Positions 32,420-43,181 of a stretch of DNA of 64,000 nucleotides are shown here, in pieces; the stretch's first letter is position 1; the number at the start of each line of letters is the position of its first letter. This DNA comes from Microcyclospora pomicola (lineage: Eukaryota; Ascomycota; Dothideomycetes; Capnodiales), in NCBI GenBank assembly GCA_002786065.1, contig NHNY01000017.1:248001-312000 (forward strand). Reading direction: 5' to 3'. A program made the translations under genes and the position numbers. The notes below the pieces were generated by a model. That model was not told the origin of the DNA and searched no databases. It saw nothing but the letters and a program-made list of their open reading frames with translations.

Positions 32420-35400
32420 ATGCCGACCACTCGCCCGCGGGCTATGTTCGCACCCATCGCCCCCGATTTTGATGTCAACAAGTTGGTTGAGTCTACGCCG
32501 AACTTCTCGTTCGTGGATCGCATTTCTTGCGACACAATCGATGAGCAAGGCATTGCCGCTTTCGAGAAGCTGGTGACGGCACATGTGATCGTTGGGGGCA
32601 AGCCTTTGGTGATTGATGGCTGGGAGGGAAGATTAGATCCCTGGACGTTCAGTCCGAAATGGCTGCGAGACAACTGTGGAGAGAAGGTCGAAAATGCGAG
32701 GAACTTGACAACCAAAGAGGACCTGCCACTGACGCTGGGTCACTATCTGAACAACATGGGAAAGTTGACGAATCAGTTTTTCGATAATCGAACTGCATAC
32801 AAAGAAAAAGGCCGTCAAAGAATGTATTTGAAGGACATAGACTGCCCAGATGTTTGGAAAGAGAAGGTCAAAGAACAAGTTCCCAGCTTGTTGTTTTATC
32901 TCAACGAAAGTACTGGCGAGCCCGGAGGACCTGGCGCTGTCATGGAGAGCAATGGCAAACGCGCAGGGAAAGGGATTGCGAGAGCAGGGGATTTGATGTC
33001 CTCACTCCCGCCAGAGATGCGTGCAGAGAATCTGATGTGCTATGTTGGACATGAGGGCACATACACCCCGGCTCATCGCGAGATGTGCGCCTCGCTAGGA
33101 CACAACATCATGGTGGAAGCCTCCACCGCTTTGTCAGACGATGGAAAGCCCGAGAAGCCCGGCTCCTCTATCTGGTTCATGACTGAGTCCAAAGACCGCC
33201 ACATCGTTTCGGAGTACTGGTTGAGTGTGCTGGGGCATGATATCGAGGTCGAAGATCACTTCGCACAAGTTGTCGCGTGGAAGAAGGCGCCATTCACTGT
33301 ATACGTGGTCGCGCAAGATCCTGGCGATTTCATCCTAGTGCCGCCACTCGCTCCCCATCAGGTGTGGAATCGCGGGACTCGCACCATGAAAGTTGCGTGG
33401 AACCGGACAACGGTCGAGACCCTCGAGATGGCACTGAATGAAGCCTTGCCACGGAGCAGGATCGTGTGTCGAGATGAGCAGTATAAGAACAAAGCCATTG
33501 TCTATTATACTCTACAGAAGTATTCCGGCTTGCTAGCGCTTGCCCAGCAACAGGCTGCTGGGCTCTCAGAAGAATTCGCCCGGCAGCTTCTCTACTCTCG
33601 AAAATTGAAGCAACTCTACAAAGACTTCAAGCGCCTGTTCAAGCTCTATCGCCAGATACTCTTGTCCGAAATGTTCAGTCCTGAAGATACACCAAAGCCC
33701 ATTGAGTACCTGCCCTTCGATAGCAACGTTACATGCGCCTATTGTCGCGGCAATGTCTTCAACCGGTTTCTATCATGTCCGAACTGCAAAGATCTTCTCG
33801 GCCACAACGATAACGATGGTGATGGAGATCCATATGACGTTTGCATAGACTGCTATACGATGGGGCGTTCTTGTGCATGTGTTAGCGGTTTGAAATGGGT
33901 CGAGCAGTTCCGATGGAAGGAGCTTGCGGGAAAATATGAGGCCTGGCGCGGTCTGATCATCAGTTACGACAATGGGCAGATCACTGATGACACGCCTTTA
34001 CCACTCACAGAGGAAAAGTCTAGGTACGGGAAGAAATCGTTGGCGGAAGTATGTAAGCTTCAGCTCAAGCGCCGGCCATTCAAGGATGTGACCAAGCCTC
34101 GCGAGAAATTCGACGATGACGAAGACGAGGAGATCATTGTAGGCGATGATGGCTTGGTGAAGAAGACCAAGAAGAAAAGGCCAAAGAACTACCACAAAAA
34201 TCACACGCCTTGCCACGTGTGTAAGAAAGGCGAAGAGAACTGGAAGCTTGCTTTTTGCACAACATGTGATAAGGCGTATTGTTATGGAAGTCTCTTTCGC
34301 GGTTGGGACAAGATGCCAATAGAAATCATGGAGGACCTAAACTGGACCTGCCCGCATTGTCTTGGAATCTGCTTCGCTGGCTCTTGTCGTAAAGATGAGA
34401 GAATGAAGCCATACGAGCCGAAGGGTACTCTATTGGGTCATGACACCAAGAAGGTTGCGGATGCTCGCAGCGTTGAGGCGCTCGTCGATTTCAGCTTCAG
34501 TAATCTGAATTGGCTCCGAGATGACGACGCTGTTGACAGGACAGAGTCGAGTCGTATACGACGTGCCCAAGAGGAGGCAGAAAAAGATAAAGCAGTAGCA
34601 GAAGATGGGGAGCAAGAAGATGAGCACGACGAAGTCCATGACGTTGACCAAAGCCGCGTGGACTACGAATACGCGCCTACACATGAGCCAGCAATCGATC
34701 CGGCACTTCGCGGAGACACAAGCGACGACGCTGCCCTCATGTTCCAACTCCAGCAAGCTAACAAAGACTTACCCGGGCCAGCGCCTGCAAGCTCCGCCAT
34801 ACCACAAGGTAATGGAATTCCCGACGGCTACGCTCCAGTCAGAGATGCCGGGTACATACCTCCAGCTGCGCAAATGTACCCGCAGCTTGATGAAGACTCT
34901 TCATACGCATATCCTGGTCACACAACGGCACAGAGCGACGAGCAGGCCCATGGGGACATCGGTACAGAGGTTCATGGCTTAAGACCTTTCATCAAGCGTA
35001 AGCAACAAGACCTGGACGACGATGATGCTCTGTTGATGGCGAAACATCCCAAGGCAAAAAAACCAAAATTGGCAGCTGCGGGATTCCGCTCATCTGATCT
35101 GGCGGACGCCGCAAGCTCAAAAGCCAAGAGTATGGCTCAAAAGCAATTTGAGCAAGAAAAAGAGCGGAAAACACTAGACAAAGCCAAAGCCGACGGCCGT
35201 TTTATCATCATGTCCGCCGCGCTAAAGGGAAAGAAACGTGTTGTGAAGCTCAAGATTCCAGGGGCACGTCTCGGTCAAGCACTTGCGGCGCAGGCTGCGA
35301 AGTATGCAGAGGTGCTTTCAGACGAGGACGTTCCCGAAGGCACAAATCAACAAGCGGACGAAGAAGCGCCCGTAGAGACGTTGCTGCAGAGTGATATTGC

Positions 35401-36265
35401 GCCGAAAAAGAGCGCGGACAGATCGTATGCTCAGCGACGAGATGATGGCCGCATCATCACGTCCTCGACGAAGAAAGTGCTTGTCCCTGTGGAACGGGAC
35501 GAAAACTATAGTACACACTCCAAGGCCATTCCCCGAAAACCTGCAATCAGTAGGACTGAGAAGCGGCGATCGAGAATGCCGGTAGACTACGAGGAAGTAA
35601 ATATAGGATCTGATGACGACGAGATCGATGATGATATGATTGCAAACAGCGGTGCTGCAGCCACACAAACAAGACGAAGCGCATCGCAGTATCGGCAACG
35701 GAGAGACAATGTAGACCAGAACGATGCCTCATTCCCGAAGGAGCTTTCAGGAACTCTCCGAGATCGACATCCCGCTGCCCCCGAAACTCGAACGGTATCT
35801 TTCAAAGCTGGGCCGGCGGGAACGATCAGCAGTGTGGCGCGAAAAGTGGCTGGCAAACGGCCAATGATGCGACCCAAGGAGAATGTTGCAAGCAACGCAA
35901 ATAGCCTGAATAACGACAACGAAGACGCTGACGATGTCATTCATGTGGCTACAAACAGTAGTATGCTGCACGACAACGAGCAAGACTCTGTAGATTCCAC
36001 AGCATTGCGTGACACAGAGGACGAAGGCGCCAACGAACCGAAGAAGAAGGCTTTTCAGCATCAAACGGCCACATCGGTCGATAAGAAACATGCCATCATT
36101 GAGGAAGACAACCGTCTCGCCAAACTACAAGCACTGGAAATGATTGATGGCTCTTATGGCGGCGACGATCAACTTGGCAGCGATTCTTTCTCTTACGATG
36201 ATGCCGACAGCGATGATGAGCCTGATGATGTACCTGCGAGGAGACCTGTGGTCGCTGCTATATAA
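32420..36265 (+). CDS. JmjC-domain protein with 4CXXC_R1-type zinc finger
   Basis: A 1281-residue intronless nuclear protein, probably a chromatin regulator. JmjC domains are Fe(II)- and 2-oxoglutarate-dependent demethylases or hydroxylases. The fold is seen at about residues 200-330: the metal ligands fit H219 and E221 (TPAHREMCASLGHN) and H313 (LVPPLAPHQVWNRGT), so catalysis looks possible. A Cys-rich segment at about 439-490 (CAYCRGN, CPNCKDL, CIDCYTM) is followed by a second zinc region from 598 (CHVCKKGEENWKLAFC, CTTCDKAYC, WTCPHCLGICFAGSC). The latter resembles the zf-4CXXC_R1 finger of CDCA7, and fungal JmjC proteins carrying such a finger are known. The C-terminal half is disordered, acidic and basic in patches, with likely nuclear signals (KRKQQ, KKPKLA). 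The substrate is not predictable. Confidence 0.8.
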   Translation: MPTTRPRAMFAPIAPDFDVNKLVESTPNFSFVDRISCDTIDEQGIAAFEKLVTAHVIVGGKPLVIDGWEGRLDPWTFSPKWLRDNCGEKVENARNLTTKEDLPLTLGHYLNNMGKLTNQFFDNRTAYKEKGRQRMYLKDIDCPDVWKEKVKEQVPSLLFYLNESTGEPGGPGAVMESNGKRAGKGIARAGDLMSSLPPEMRAENLMCYVGHEGTYTPAHREMCASLGHNIMVEASTALSDDGKPEKPGSSIWFMTESKDRHIVSEYWLSVLGHDIEVEDHFAQVVAWKKAPFTVYVVAQDPGDFILVPPLAPHQVWNRGTRTMKVAWNRTTVETLEMALNEALPRSRIVCRDEQYKNKAIVYYTLQKYSGLLALAQQQAAGLSEEFARQLLYSRKLKQLYKDFKRLFKLYRQILLSEMFSPEDTPKPIEYLPFDSNVTCAYCRGNVFNRFLSCPNCKDLLGHNDNDGDGDPYDVCIDCYTMGRSCACVSGLKWVEQFRWKELAGKYEAWRGLIISYDNGQITDDTPLPLTEEKSRYGKKSLAEVCKLQLKRRPFKDVTKPREKFDDDEDEEIIVGDDGLVKKTKKKRPKNYHKNHTPCHVCKKGEENWKLAFCTTCDKAYCYGSLFRGWDKMPIEIMEDLNWTCPHCLGICFAGSCRKDERMKPYEPKGTLLGHDTKKVADARSVEALVDFSFSNLNWLRDDDAVDRTESSRIRRAQEEAEKDKAVAEDGEQEDEHDEVHDVDQSRVDYEYAPTHEPAIDPALRGDTSDDAALMFQLQQANKDLPGPAPASSAIPQGNGIPDGYAPVRDAGYIPPAAQMYPQLDEDSSYAYPGHTTAQSDEQAHGDIGTEVHGLRPFIKRKQQDLDDDDALLMAKHPKAKKPKLAAAGFRSSDLADAASSKAKSMAQKQFEQEKERKTLDKAKADGRFIIMSAALKGKKRVVKLKIPGARLGQALAAQAAKYAEVLSDEDVPEGTNQQADEEAPVETLLQSDIAPKKSADRSYAQRRDDGRIITSSTKKVLVPVERDENYSTHSKAIPRKPAISRTEKRRSRMPVDYEEVNIGSDDDEIDDDMIANSGAAATQTRRSASQYRQRRDNVDQNDASFPKELSGTLRDRHPAAPETRTVSFKAGPAGTISSVARKVAGKRPMMRPKENVASNANSLNNDNEDADDVIHVATNSSMLHDNEQDSVDSTALRDTEDEGANEPKKKAFQHQTATSVDKKHAIIEEDNRLAKLQALEMIDGSYGGDDQLGSDSFSYDDADSDDEPDDVPARRPVVAAI

Positions 36266-37208
36266 GCATGGAGCCAGTCAGCTGATGACATGCGTTTCGT
36301 TCACAATGCGGGACCAGGCAACAGATGTCTGGTATAAGGAGACAACAGTCCTATCATGATCCTAATCCCGAGACCATGAGGTTTACAGAGAAGAAAGCCA
36401 TCGTGTTTCCATGCGTCGCAATACTTCTTTCGTCGACTTGCTGGGGTATCCAAATCGCCCCTGGTTTCCCTCGAGCTGCGGGACTCCATTTCCGACAGGT
36501 GTTGTGGAGCAGGGATCGCAGAGTTATACCTTTTCCTAACCCTGCGGCTGTGTCGCAGGCTGCAGCGGCTGCTCTTCCGCTCGGGAGCCTTACATGCGAA
36601 GGATCTCGCTGGGGAAGTTTCGCTTTGCATGTGGGTGGAGGGTCGGACCTTTCTATCGAATGCATCATTCACGACGAGGGCAACTGTCTGTATGGATGAG
36701 AAATTATGCTCAGCATCACCCTCGCTTGGTCTTGATGTCTTATGACGGAGAATGTGTTAATACATGCTCATGCCTACTGCCTACGAGGTAAACAATCGTC
36801 TTCGGCGCCGTACCAAAGCTTTGATGATCACTGTTCTCGTTGATTCATGTCTAGAATGTTTGTCATTGTCTGGAACCGCTTCGACGTACTTCTCATAGCT
36901 CTTTTCTGTGCTGATTCGATGTAGGTCATCATTCCCGGTCGTCACTCGCCAGCTCGTATACGGTGAAGCGCTCAAAAAGACGCTCAATGGCTTAAGAAGC
37001 TCGTATGTTTCATTGTAGGTCATCTATCATAAACGTCCATCTCTATACATTCTACTTACGGTCCCTTGGGACTAATGAGCGGTCTTGTTTTGTCATCACA
37101 TCATGCGCACACCTTATCTATCCTCGAGAGTGTATATTCAAAATCAAATCGCAAAGATCGGGATCTCTCGTCTTCCACGACATCCAAATGAGTGGTTCGC
37201 GCTTGTCA
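36266..37208. other. Intergenic region between convergent genes
   Basis: It lies between the ends of the JmjC and PNGase A-like genes. A plus-strand frame starting near 36376 has a signal-like start (KKAIVFPCVAILLSSTCWG), but overlapping minus-strand frames are equally open, so I do not call a gene. Confidence 0.35.
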
Positions 37209-39519
37209 TCACAGGTCGGCATCATCAAAGACTCCGGGTAACTTCCCACCGCGGCCGGGTATGCCCGAGAGGGAGAATTCGTGGGCGTTATCAGGCTGTG
37301 GGAAGCCGTGGTGATTGGACTCTTCCACCAGAGTTTCTTGGTCCGTCAGAACTGTGCCGTTGACTGCCTGGACGTAGCGATGAAATAGCTCACGACTGCT
37401 CGAAATGCTAGGGAAGCCAAGTGTGCCAGCAGTAGAACTGACGTCTATGCCAGCAAAGTCAAATACTTGCTCGGTGTCTCCGTAGCTGTACGAGGTCGAT
37501 GACGTCTCGTTGGCAAGATATGTAGCGCTGCCGTTCTGGGTCGTTGCAAGATGAGCACCCCAAAAGCTTGAAGAGGATTTCTGGAGGTTATGGGCTTTGG
37601 TGAGTGCTTCAAGACCAGTTGGAAAGACCGGTTCTCCGAGTGTCTTCACGTCTTTGCCGCGGCTGATGTCTGCGACGTACGAGATGTTGTCCTGGTATGT
37701 GGCGTATACTGAGTACACGTACAACGGGTAGCTGAAGTGCTTTGCGTAGCCGCTCGAGGACACATCATACCCGGTCGTGAGCTGGTCGTTGATCTCGATG
37801 TTGCCCTGATCACTGAAGTTACCATAATTAGAGTACGACAGACTCTGATGCCAACTTGCGGTATGCGGCCCACTCGAGAGTTGGAGGACAGACTGGAATG
37901 TAAGGCTGCGTTGAGCAGTCACGCTGTACAACAATGTGTCGTTCGCCCCACTTGCGTTCTTGATGATCGAAGAGGATACCTCCAAGGATGGTGCTGGCGT
38001 GTATCGGGTAGGTCCGATCCCTGTCGTAACATGTCCTGGGGTATCAAGCCACAGAAACACTTTGCCTGTGACGAGCCAGTAACTGTCGGTGGTCTCGGAT
38101 AGCGTTGCTGTACCATTCCCGTGATCGTTCAGACCAGAAACCCGGATCGTGAAGTTATGGGCCTTGCCATCACATAGAAGAGGTAACCAAGGAGTAATAT
38201 CAATCTCATCCTCCTTCAGGTCGAATGCATCAATACCCACTATAGGCCTCCAAAGGCCAGGAACGATGCCACCGGTGAAGATAACAGGGAAGGGCCAAGC
38301 AACCCCAGCTAGATTGCCGTCAATAAAGAGCTGAACTTCCCGGAACGGAGAGTATCCGTAGAGCGTGCCGTATTCTGGAAAAGTGGCGATCTCTGACTGA
38401 AGAGTATTGCTCCACCAGAACTGTACTTGTTTTAGATGCTCGCTCGTGCTGTTGTATCTATCTGTCGTTAAACTTACCTCTTCTTCGGACTGCCCAGTAG
38501 CAGAAATCGTGAACACTGCCTTCTGGACGTTCCGTGGAAATATCAAATTGTTGGACGCAGTGTCGCCAGGGACAGTGAAGACGCTCGGCATGTCCGCATC
38601 TGATTGGCGGGACGAGACTGGCAGGATCTGGTCCGCTGGCGTTATAGAATCAATCGCCGTGAAGAATGCCGAGGTAATCGTGACATTGAAAGGCGCTGTG
38701 TACACGGCACTGATCAGATTGCCGAGATCAAAGATGATCTTCTGATCGGTCTTTAACAGTGGCAAGAAATTGGTCATATCCTGTATCGGGACACATCAGT
38801 TCTCGTCCCGATTGCACCGGCAATCCCATAAGTCTGCATCTCACCTTGAGATAGGTCCATACAATACCGTTCGCTGTTGGCTCTGCAGTACTTGTCCTGA
38901 ATACTTCAATGTCACCCTACATTTGGTCAGTCGTGTAGGGACGAGCAAGTATGTCGAATTCACATACCAAATAGACTATGCCAAGCCTATCAAACTGTCG
39001 GCCTCGTGAGGTCACGGTCAAGTTCCATGTGACGCGGTTGAAGGTACAGCTTGGCGGCGAGTACTGACCAACGAATGGCTGACCATAGGAATATGCAAAA
39101 GAATGGACCACCAGGGTTTCGTGGCATGGTTGATCCTTGCCGCCGATCAAGACAATGCTCGCATTGGAAGAGCCATCTGTGACTTCGAGAGCACCGCCAG
39201 AGGTTGTTGTCAGTACAGGAGTGTAGACTTGGAAGACCTCGAGGACAGATGTAGCTGCGGCTCTAGCGTGGGTCGAGACAGATCGTACAGATAAGTCTGC
39301 AGGGTTCCATCGGCTGTCGTCAAATACAACCTGCGAACTGTACATGAGCCATAGAAGGAATGGCACAGCTATGATGCCTGCGAGTACTTCCTTGAAATGA
39401 GGTCTCCAGGCTCGGGGCGAGTAAGCACACTTCGCATCCCTATGGCCCAATGGGATGTTGACCTCTCGGAAATCTTTCTCGCTCAGAGCGTCCATCACGA
39501 TATCCGACTGTGAACCCAT
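37209..39519 (-). CDS. PNGase A-like peptide N-glycanase, type II membrane protein
   Basis: Related to peptide-N4-(N-acetyl-beta-glucosaminyl)asparagine amidase A, which removes N-glycans from glycopeptides. Fungal members are mostly uncharacterised. The predicted protein is 731 residues from exons 39519-38968, 38916-38845 and 38780-37209; the introns, 38967-38917 (51 bases) and 38844-38781 (64 bases), are phase-consistent. One membrane segment near residues 44-64 (VLAGIIAVPFLLWLMYSSQ) after a cytosolic basic N-terminus suggests a type II anchor, with the catalytic part in the secretory lumen or outside. Family segments are GIVYLGDIEVFRTSTAEPT, GIVWTYLKDMT, PREVQLFIDGNLAGVAWPFP-like, YTGGIVPGLWRP-like and PYDLPLTPFL-like strands, plus many N-glycosylation sequons. 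The start at 39519 is the first true ATG. Confidence 0.85.
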
Positions 39520-39763
39520 AGCCAAACGTTAAATCCACTAACTTCTTTGCTTGCGGGCTCGACTAGCTCGCAAAAAATGACTATCGTATCGAGATTGTTC
39601 CTGTCCTATGTTAGCCTCCGATATCTGAGGTTTAAACACGCAGCATCCTCATTGGGGGCCAGTGTGCAGCACTTTCAAAGACAATGGCAGGTTGGAGGCG
39701 AGATTCGCCATACCTAATTCTGTCGCCGATTCGATTGGTGAAGAAGTTGGATCAATCAAATTT

Positions 39764-40054
39764 CTAGGTCTCTTTCGAAGCTGTGGCGTTCAACCAATAC
39801 CGAGCGATGGCGTTTTCTGCGAGTTTATGGCCGTGAAACCGTCGAATGTAGAAGTTAAAGAGCGGGAACTCGTTTTTCGTCAGTATGTAGTTCGGCTCGC
39901 ATTGGATCCTGGTCCAGATATCCTCGATAGCAGTTTGGAGATATTCGCGGACTGCAGGGTCGAGTTCGCCTTCGGTATTGCGGGCTAGATCGAGCGCGCG
40001 TTGGTATGTGAGAAGGCCTACACCATCTACTTTAGTCAGGGTACTGTCACTCAT
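39764..40054 (-). CDS. Small conserved fungal protein, unknown function
   Basis: A 96-residue intronless protein starting at the ATG at 40054 (MSDSTLTKVDGVGLLTYQRA). It is helical and soluble. The pattern YLQTAIEDIWTRIQ, then ILTKNEFPLFNFYIRRFHG and AENAIARYWLN, resembles a small protein family often seen in moulds (acidic-helix, DEFALFNYF-like core), whose role I do not know. The frame is open upstream and includes a hydrophobic stretch (LVLFFALFPIPLFTTG). A longer form with an N-terminal signal or membrane segment from 40147 is possible but less likely. It lies just upstream of the PNGase A-like gene on the same strand. Confidence 0.6.
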   Translation of the reverse strand: MSDSTLTKVDGVGLLTYQRALDLARNTEGELDPAVREYLQTAIEDIWTRIQCEPNYILTKNEFPLFNFYIRRFHGHKLAENAIARYWLNATASKET

Positions 40055-41690
40055 AGCTGCGGCGGTGCCGGTGGTGAAGAGTGGAATGGGAAAGAGAGCA
40101 AAGAAGAGAACCAAGTGACCAGATTGAAGGCGAGTATGAGAAAGCAAACGCTATGCTGAACATGAACGACGAGTTCACCTCTAGATATATGCTGTGCCAC
40201 CATGTTTAGGGGCGACATGGACTCCGAAAACATGCAGGGAATAACAGTATTGTAGTACAACAGCCTCAGACATTAGGTAACAGGGTACTGACCTCCTCTT
40301 ACGTAGCGGCAGCTCTTGTGGACGGTTGGCAGCAGCACAGCACTTCTGAGCAGTGCAGTGAGCTGCAGAAAGGCTGGTATCAGCGTTTGCCTCAGATGAT
40401 TACGCCTTCGTTGAGGATGTTGTGACGACAAACGGACACCTGCTGAGTGTCGGCCAGCCGTCATGGGGAGATAGGAGGGCGTGAGGTTCAAGGCAAGGTT
40501 CGGGGCCAATGTCTGCCGAGGGCCAACCCGCATGCCGCCATCGACCTTCGCCGATCTGCGCGATGAACGTGCAAACACGCTACCTACCTACCTATCTCAG
40601 GGAATCACATGTAGCTAAGGTACTGATGCTCTACATCACACACAGATGCCAAGAACGATCTCATCACCGACCGCGAAACAACGCTCGAGATCGGGAGCTC
40701 CTTGGTAACCTTAGTTTTCGTAACCCATGTTCACTATGGAGCAATTGCTGCGGAACTGAAGTTGCAGACCACAAACTCCTGTCCTTCGCCATCATGATCC
40801 CACAAAACACACGGGCCCAGTGGCTTGTAGGAATAAATACATAACTTTCACGCACATCGCTACGACAAGGAGGTCGCTAGAGTCCAGAGAACCGACTTCA
40901 AGTGCTGATCGTACTATGCACGATCTCCGCAGCCGCATCATTACGGCAGCCTTCCTAGTGGACCTGGTACGGGACAGTCCCAGGCCCAATCGCACAGTGT
41001 CACACAGCATGCTGCAGCGTAACGGGCTACGTGCAGCGGTGACGCAAGTATGCAAAGTATCAAACCTAGCTCGGGATCATGCTCGTGGCCACACCCATAA
41101 CCCGACTATTCTCGGCATCGTCAGCAACCGAAAGGTCCTTTACAGCTGCCCCTCTTGGTCCGATCACTGCTCCTCTCAGTCGGGCGACCTGATGATAGAC
41201 GGCGAAAGATACTGCTTGCTTATAGCGCTCTCCCATGGCGGATTGGTAATGACTCCCGTGGCTCTTACAATACATAATGAAGGATTGGTATCGATTGCGA
41301 TCCATGCCTCGACTCGTTATTACGCAACCGTCGAATTCTTTTCTGACGTGACGAACTCGTATCTGTCCCATATCTCGAAGCTCGTGAACGATCAGTGGTA
41401 CGATAAGAGTGGTGTCCATGTGTGTTGGATCCACATCTTCCACAAGGAACGTGTTCGGTCCAGGATTAATCCTAGACAAATCTCACGGAGGCTTCTATGA
41501 AACGAAGCTCTGGGCCAATTAGCGATCTTCAAGCGCATGGGACATGAATTGATCCACAAAGCTAATGTAGTGATCCAGCCGAGACACTTTAGCAGCATAC
41601 ATAATTGGGTATGATCGTTGATCCTGATAATGTTGCAACAAGATGTGATTGACAATTACGATTGCTCACCGCTTCTCCCATGCCGCTATT
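40055..41690. other. Ambiguous interval with overlapping antisense frames
   Basis: No gene I can name. From about 41066 to 41480 both strands are open: minus-strand text includes LIVHELRDMGQIRVRHVRKE and RGAVIGPRGAAVKDL, and plus-strand text includes SRIITAAFLVDLVRD. At most one is coding and neither has a recognisable family. Confidence 0.3.
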
Positions 41691-42482
41691 CTAGTGCACG
41701 CTGGGAAATGTGAAAGATAAGAGTTGAGCGCGTACAGTCGCGTTCAGAGGGTCGGAGTTATTCATTGACTTGATGTTACTCAAGCTGTCCAGTCCAAACC
41801 CATTCTTCGAGATCAAAACCATTCTCATCATCGATCGTATCTGCCCCGATCGATGTACTGACCCTTGTCTTATTACATGTTGAAAGGGTACTGATGCAGT
41901 TGCGGCGATCATCGCTGGCGTATTGGATTCTGGTAGTGGAGTCGCCCCAATCTCAGAAGTGCTATGGAACTGAGCAGGCCTGCGACGTTGAAATGTATCT
42001 GCAGCTCTGTCAAACTCCCTCGCATATTCCCCGATGGTGACGCCCATGGTCTTCTTGAATACGCGAGAAAGATGACTCGGAATAATTCCAACCTCTTTCG
42101 ACAGGTCCTTGAGACTGACCGTCATTGATGGGCCATCTACCATCATCCACATGAGCGCCATCGCCTTCATGACAAGCTCCTCACCTTCACCGAGGAACGT
42201 CGCGTCATCCGGTTTGCACCGCTTGCAGGCCCTGAAGCCGTCGGATCGCGCCTGTACTTCGTCGTCGTAGAAGGTAACATTTGCGCGTCGGGCAAGTCGT
42301 GCTGAGCAAGTTGGCCGGCAGTATGTCCTGGTCATTTTGACCCCATACAGGAAAGACGCGTGTGCAGCAGGATCGCGACGAGTAAGAGCAAGCCGACGAG
42401 AGTCTCCACCCCGGAAAGGAGCAGATGCAACCATGGGATCCGACGTTTGCAGCTGCATATTATTTCCAGGGAGAGTTGCCAA
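41691..42482 (-). CDS. Ada-type metal-binding/AraC-HTH DNA repair regulator
   Basis: The N-terminal half matches the Ada metal-binding domain that repairs DNA methylphosphotriesters by moving the methyl group to a zinc-bound cysteine. It has C55, C59, C86 and C89 (TYCRPTC...CKRC), spaced 4, 27 and 3 apart, the same as in bacterial Ada; C55 corresponds to the methyl-accepting Cys38. An AraC-type helix-turn-helix follows (MTVSLKDLSKEVGIIPSHLS, RVFKKTMGVTIGEYAREF, about residues 120-155). No O6-methylguanine methyltransferase domain follows, so it would act as a methylation sensor and activator. Predicted length is 263 residues. The last 100 residues look unordered, and a second open frame over the same DNA (reading TIDDENGFDLEEWVWTGQLE, stop at 41776-41778) looks more protein-like. 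A missed intron may therefore change the C-terminus. Confidence 0.78.
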   Translation of the reverse strand: MATLPGNNMQLQTSDPMVASAPFRGGDSRRLALTRRDPAAHASFLYGVKMTRTYCRPTCSARLARRANVTFYDDEVQARSDGFRACKRCKPDDATFLGEGEELVMKAMALMWMMVDGPSMTVSLKDLSKEVGIIPSHLSRVFKKTMGVTIGEYAREFDRAADTFQRRRPAQFHSTSEIGATPLPESNTPAMIAATASVPFQHVIRQGSVHRSGQIRSMMRMVLISKNGFGLDSLSNIKSMNNSDPLNATVRAQLLSFTFPSVH

Positions 42483-42590
42483 CCGCAGCTACAGCTGAGG
42501 TTGTGAGATTGCTCCAAAGAAGTAATAAGCTGTCGCAGATTGTCGTCAGGACACGCGCAATATCTGTCCTGTAGATCTACTCTATGGAAG

Positions 42591-42598
42591 TATATATA
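42591..42598 (-). promoter_or_regulatory. Probable TATA box of the Ada-like gene
   Basis: TATATATA lies about 110 bases upstream of the ATG at 42482, a usual distance for a fungal TATA element. TATA boxes suit inducible genes, in line with an alkylation response. Confidence 0.4.
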
Positions 42599-43181
42599 GC
42601 ACGTGGCCTTGAGCCTTGTACGACCTGTCATTTGGGAAGGGAGTGGATGCGGCCTTGTAGAGTAAAGATTGACCAAGGATCCTCCCCTACCTACAGTAAC
42701 TAGTTGCGCTTACTATTCGAAGGGTAAGGTAAGCTGTAGAACACGATGGCTCCATACCCTACCCAGATCTTAGTCATCTTGCTTGTCTCTTACAGATCCT
42801 GTTCAATTTGGATTTATCTTGAACGATCTCGTAGAAATGGCTATGCTCTACGTTTGTCAAGTGATCAGGCCGACTGCAACTCTGGCTCTCAGGTCGTCGG
42901 CACATTTGCTAGCACCTTCCCCTACACTCTATTCACTCACAAGCGTGCTACACTATTACAGAGGTCATGCAACATTAGCGATGCCAATCTTCCGTACTGT
43001 TCGTTCATGTATTACAAGTTTCGCCATAGCTAGTTGACCCATACAGTCCATGAAGCATGCCATTGACTGCGAGCACAATTGAAAGCACCTCGAAATTTTG
43101 ACGGCGCTATACGAACAAGATGGCCAGACTGTACCCACAACAGATTGATGCCATGCCATGCAATGCCATGTAGTTGTTGGA
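42599..43181. other. Intergenic
   Basis: No supported gene. It lies upstream of the Ada-like gene and downstream of the CorA-like pseudogene. Confidence 0.4.
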
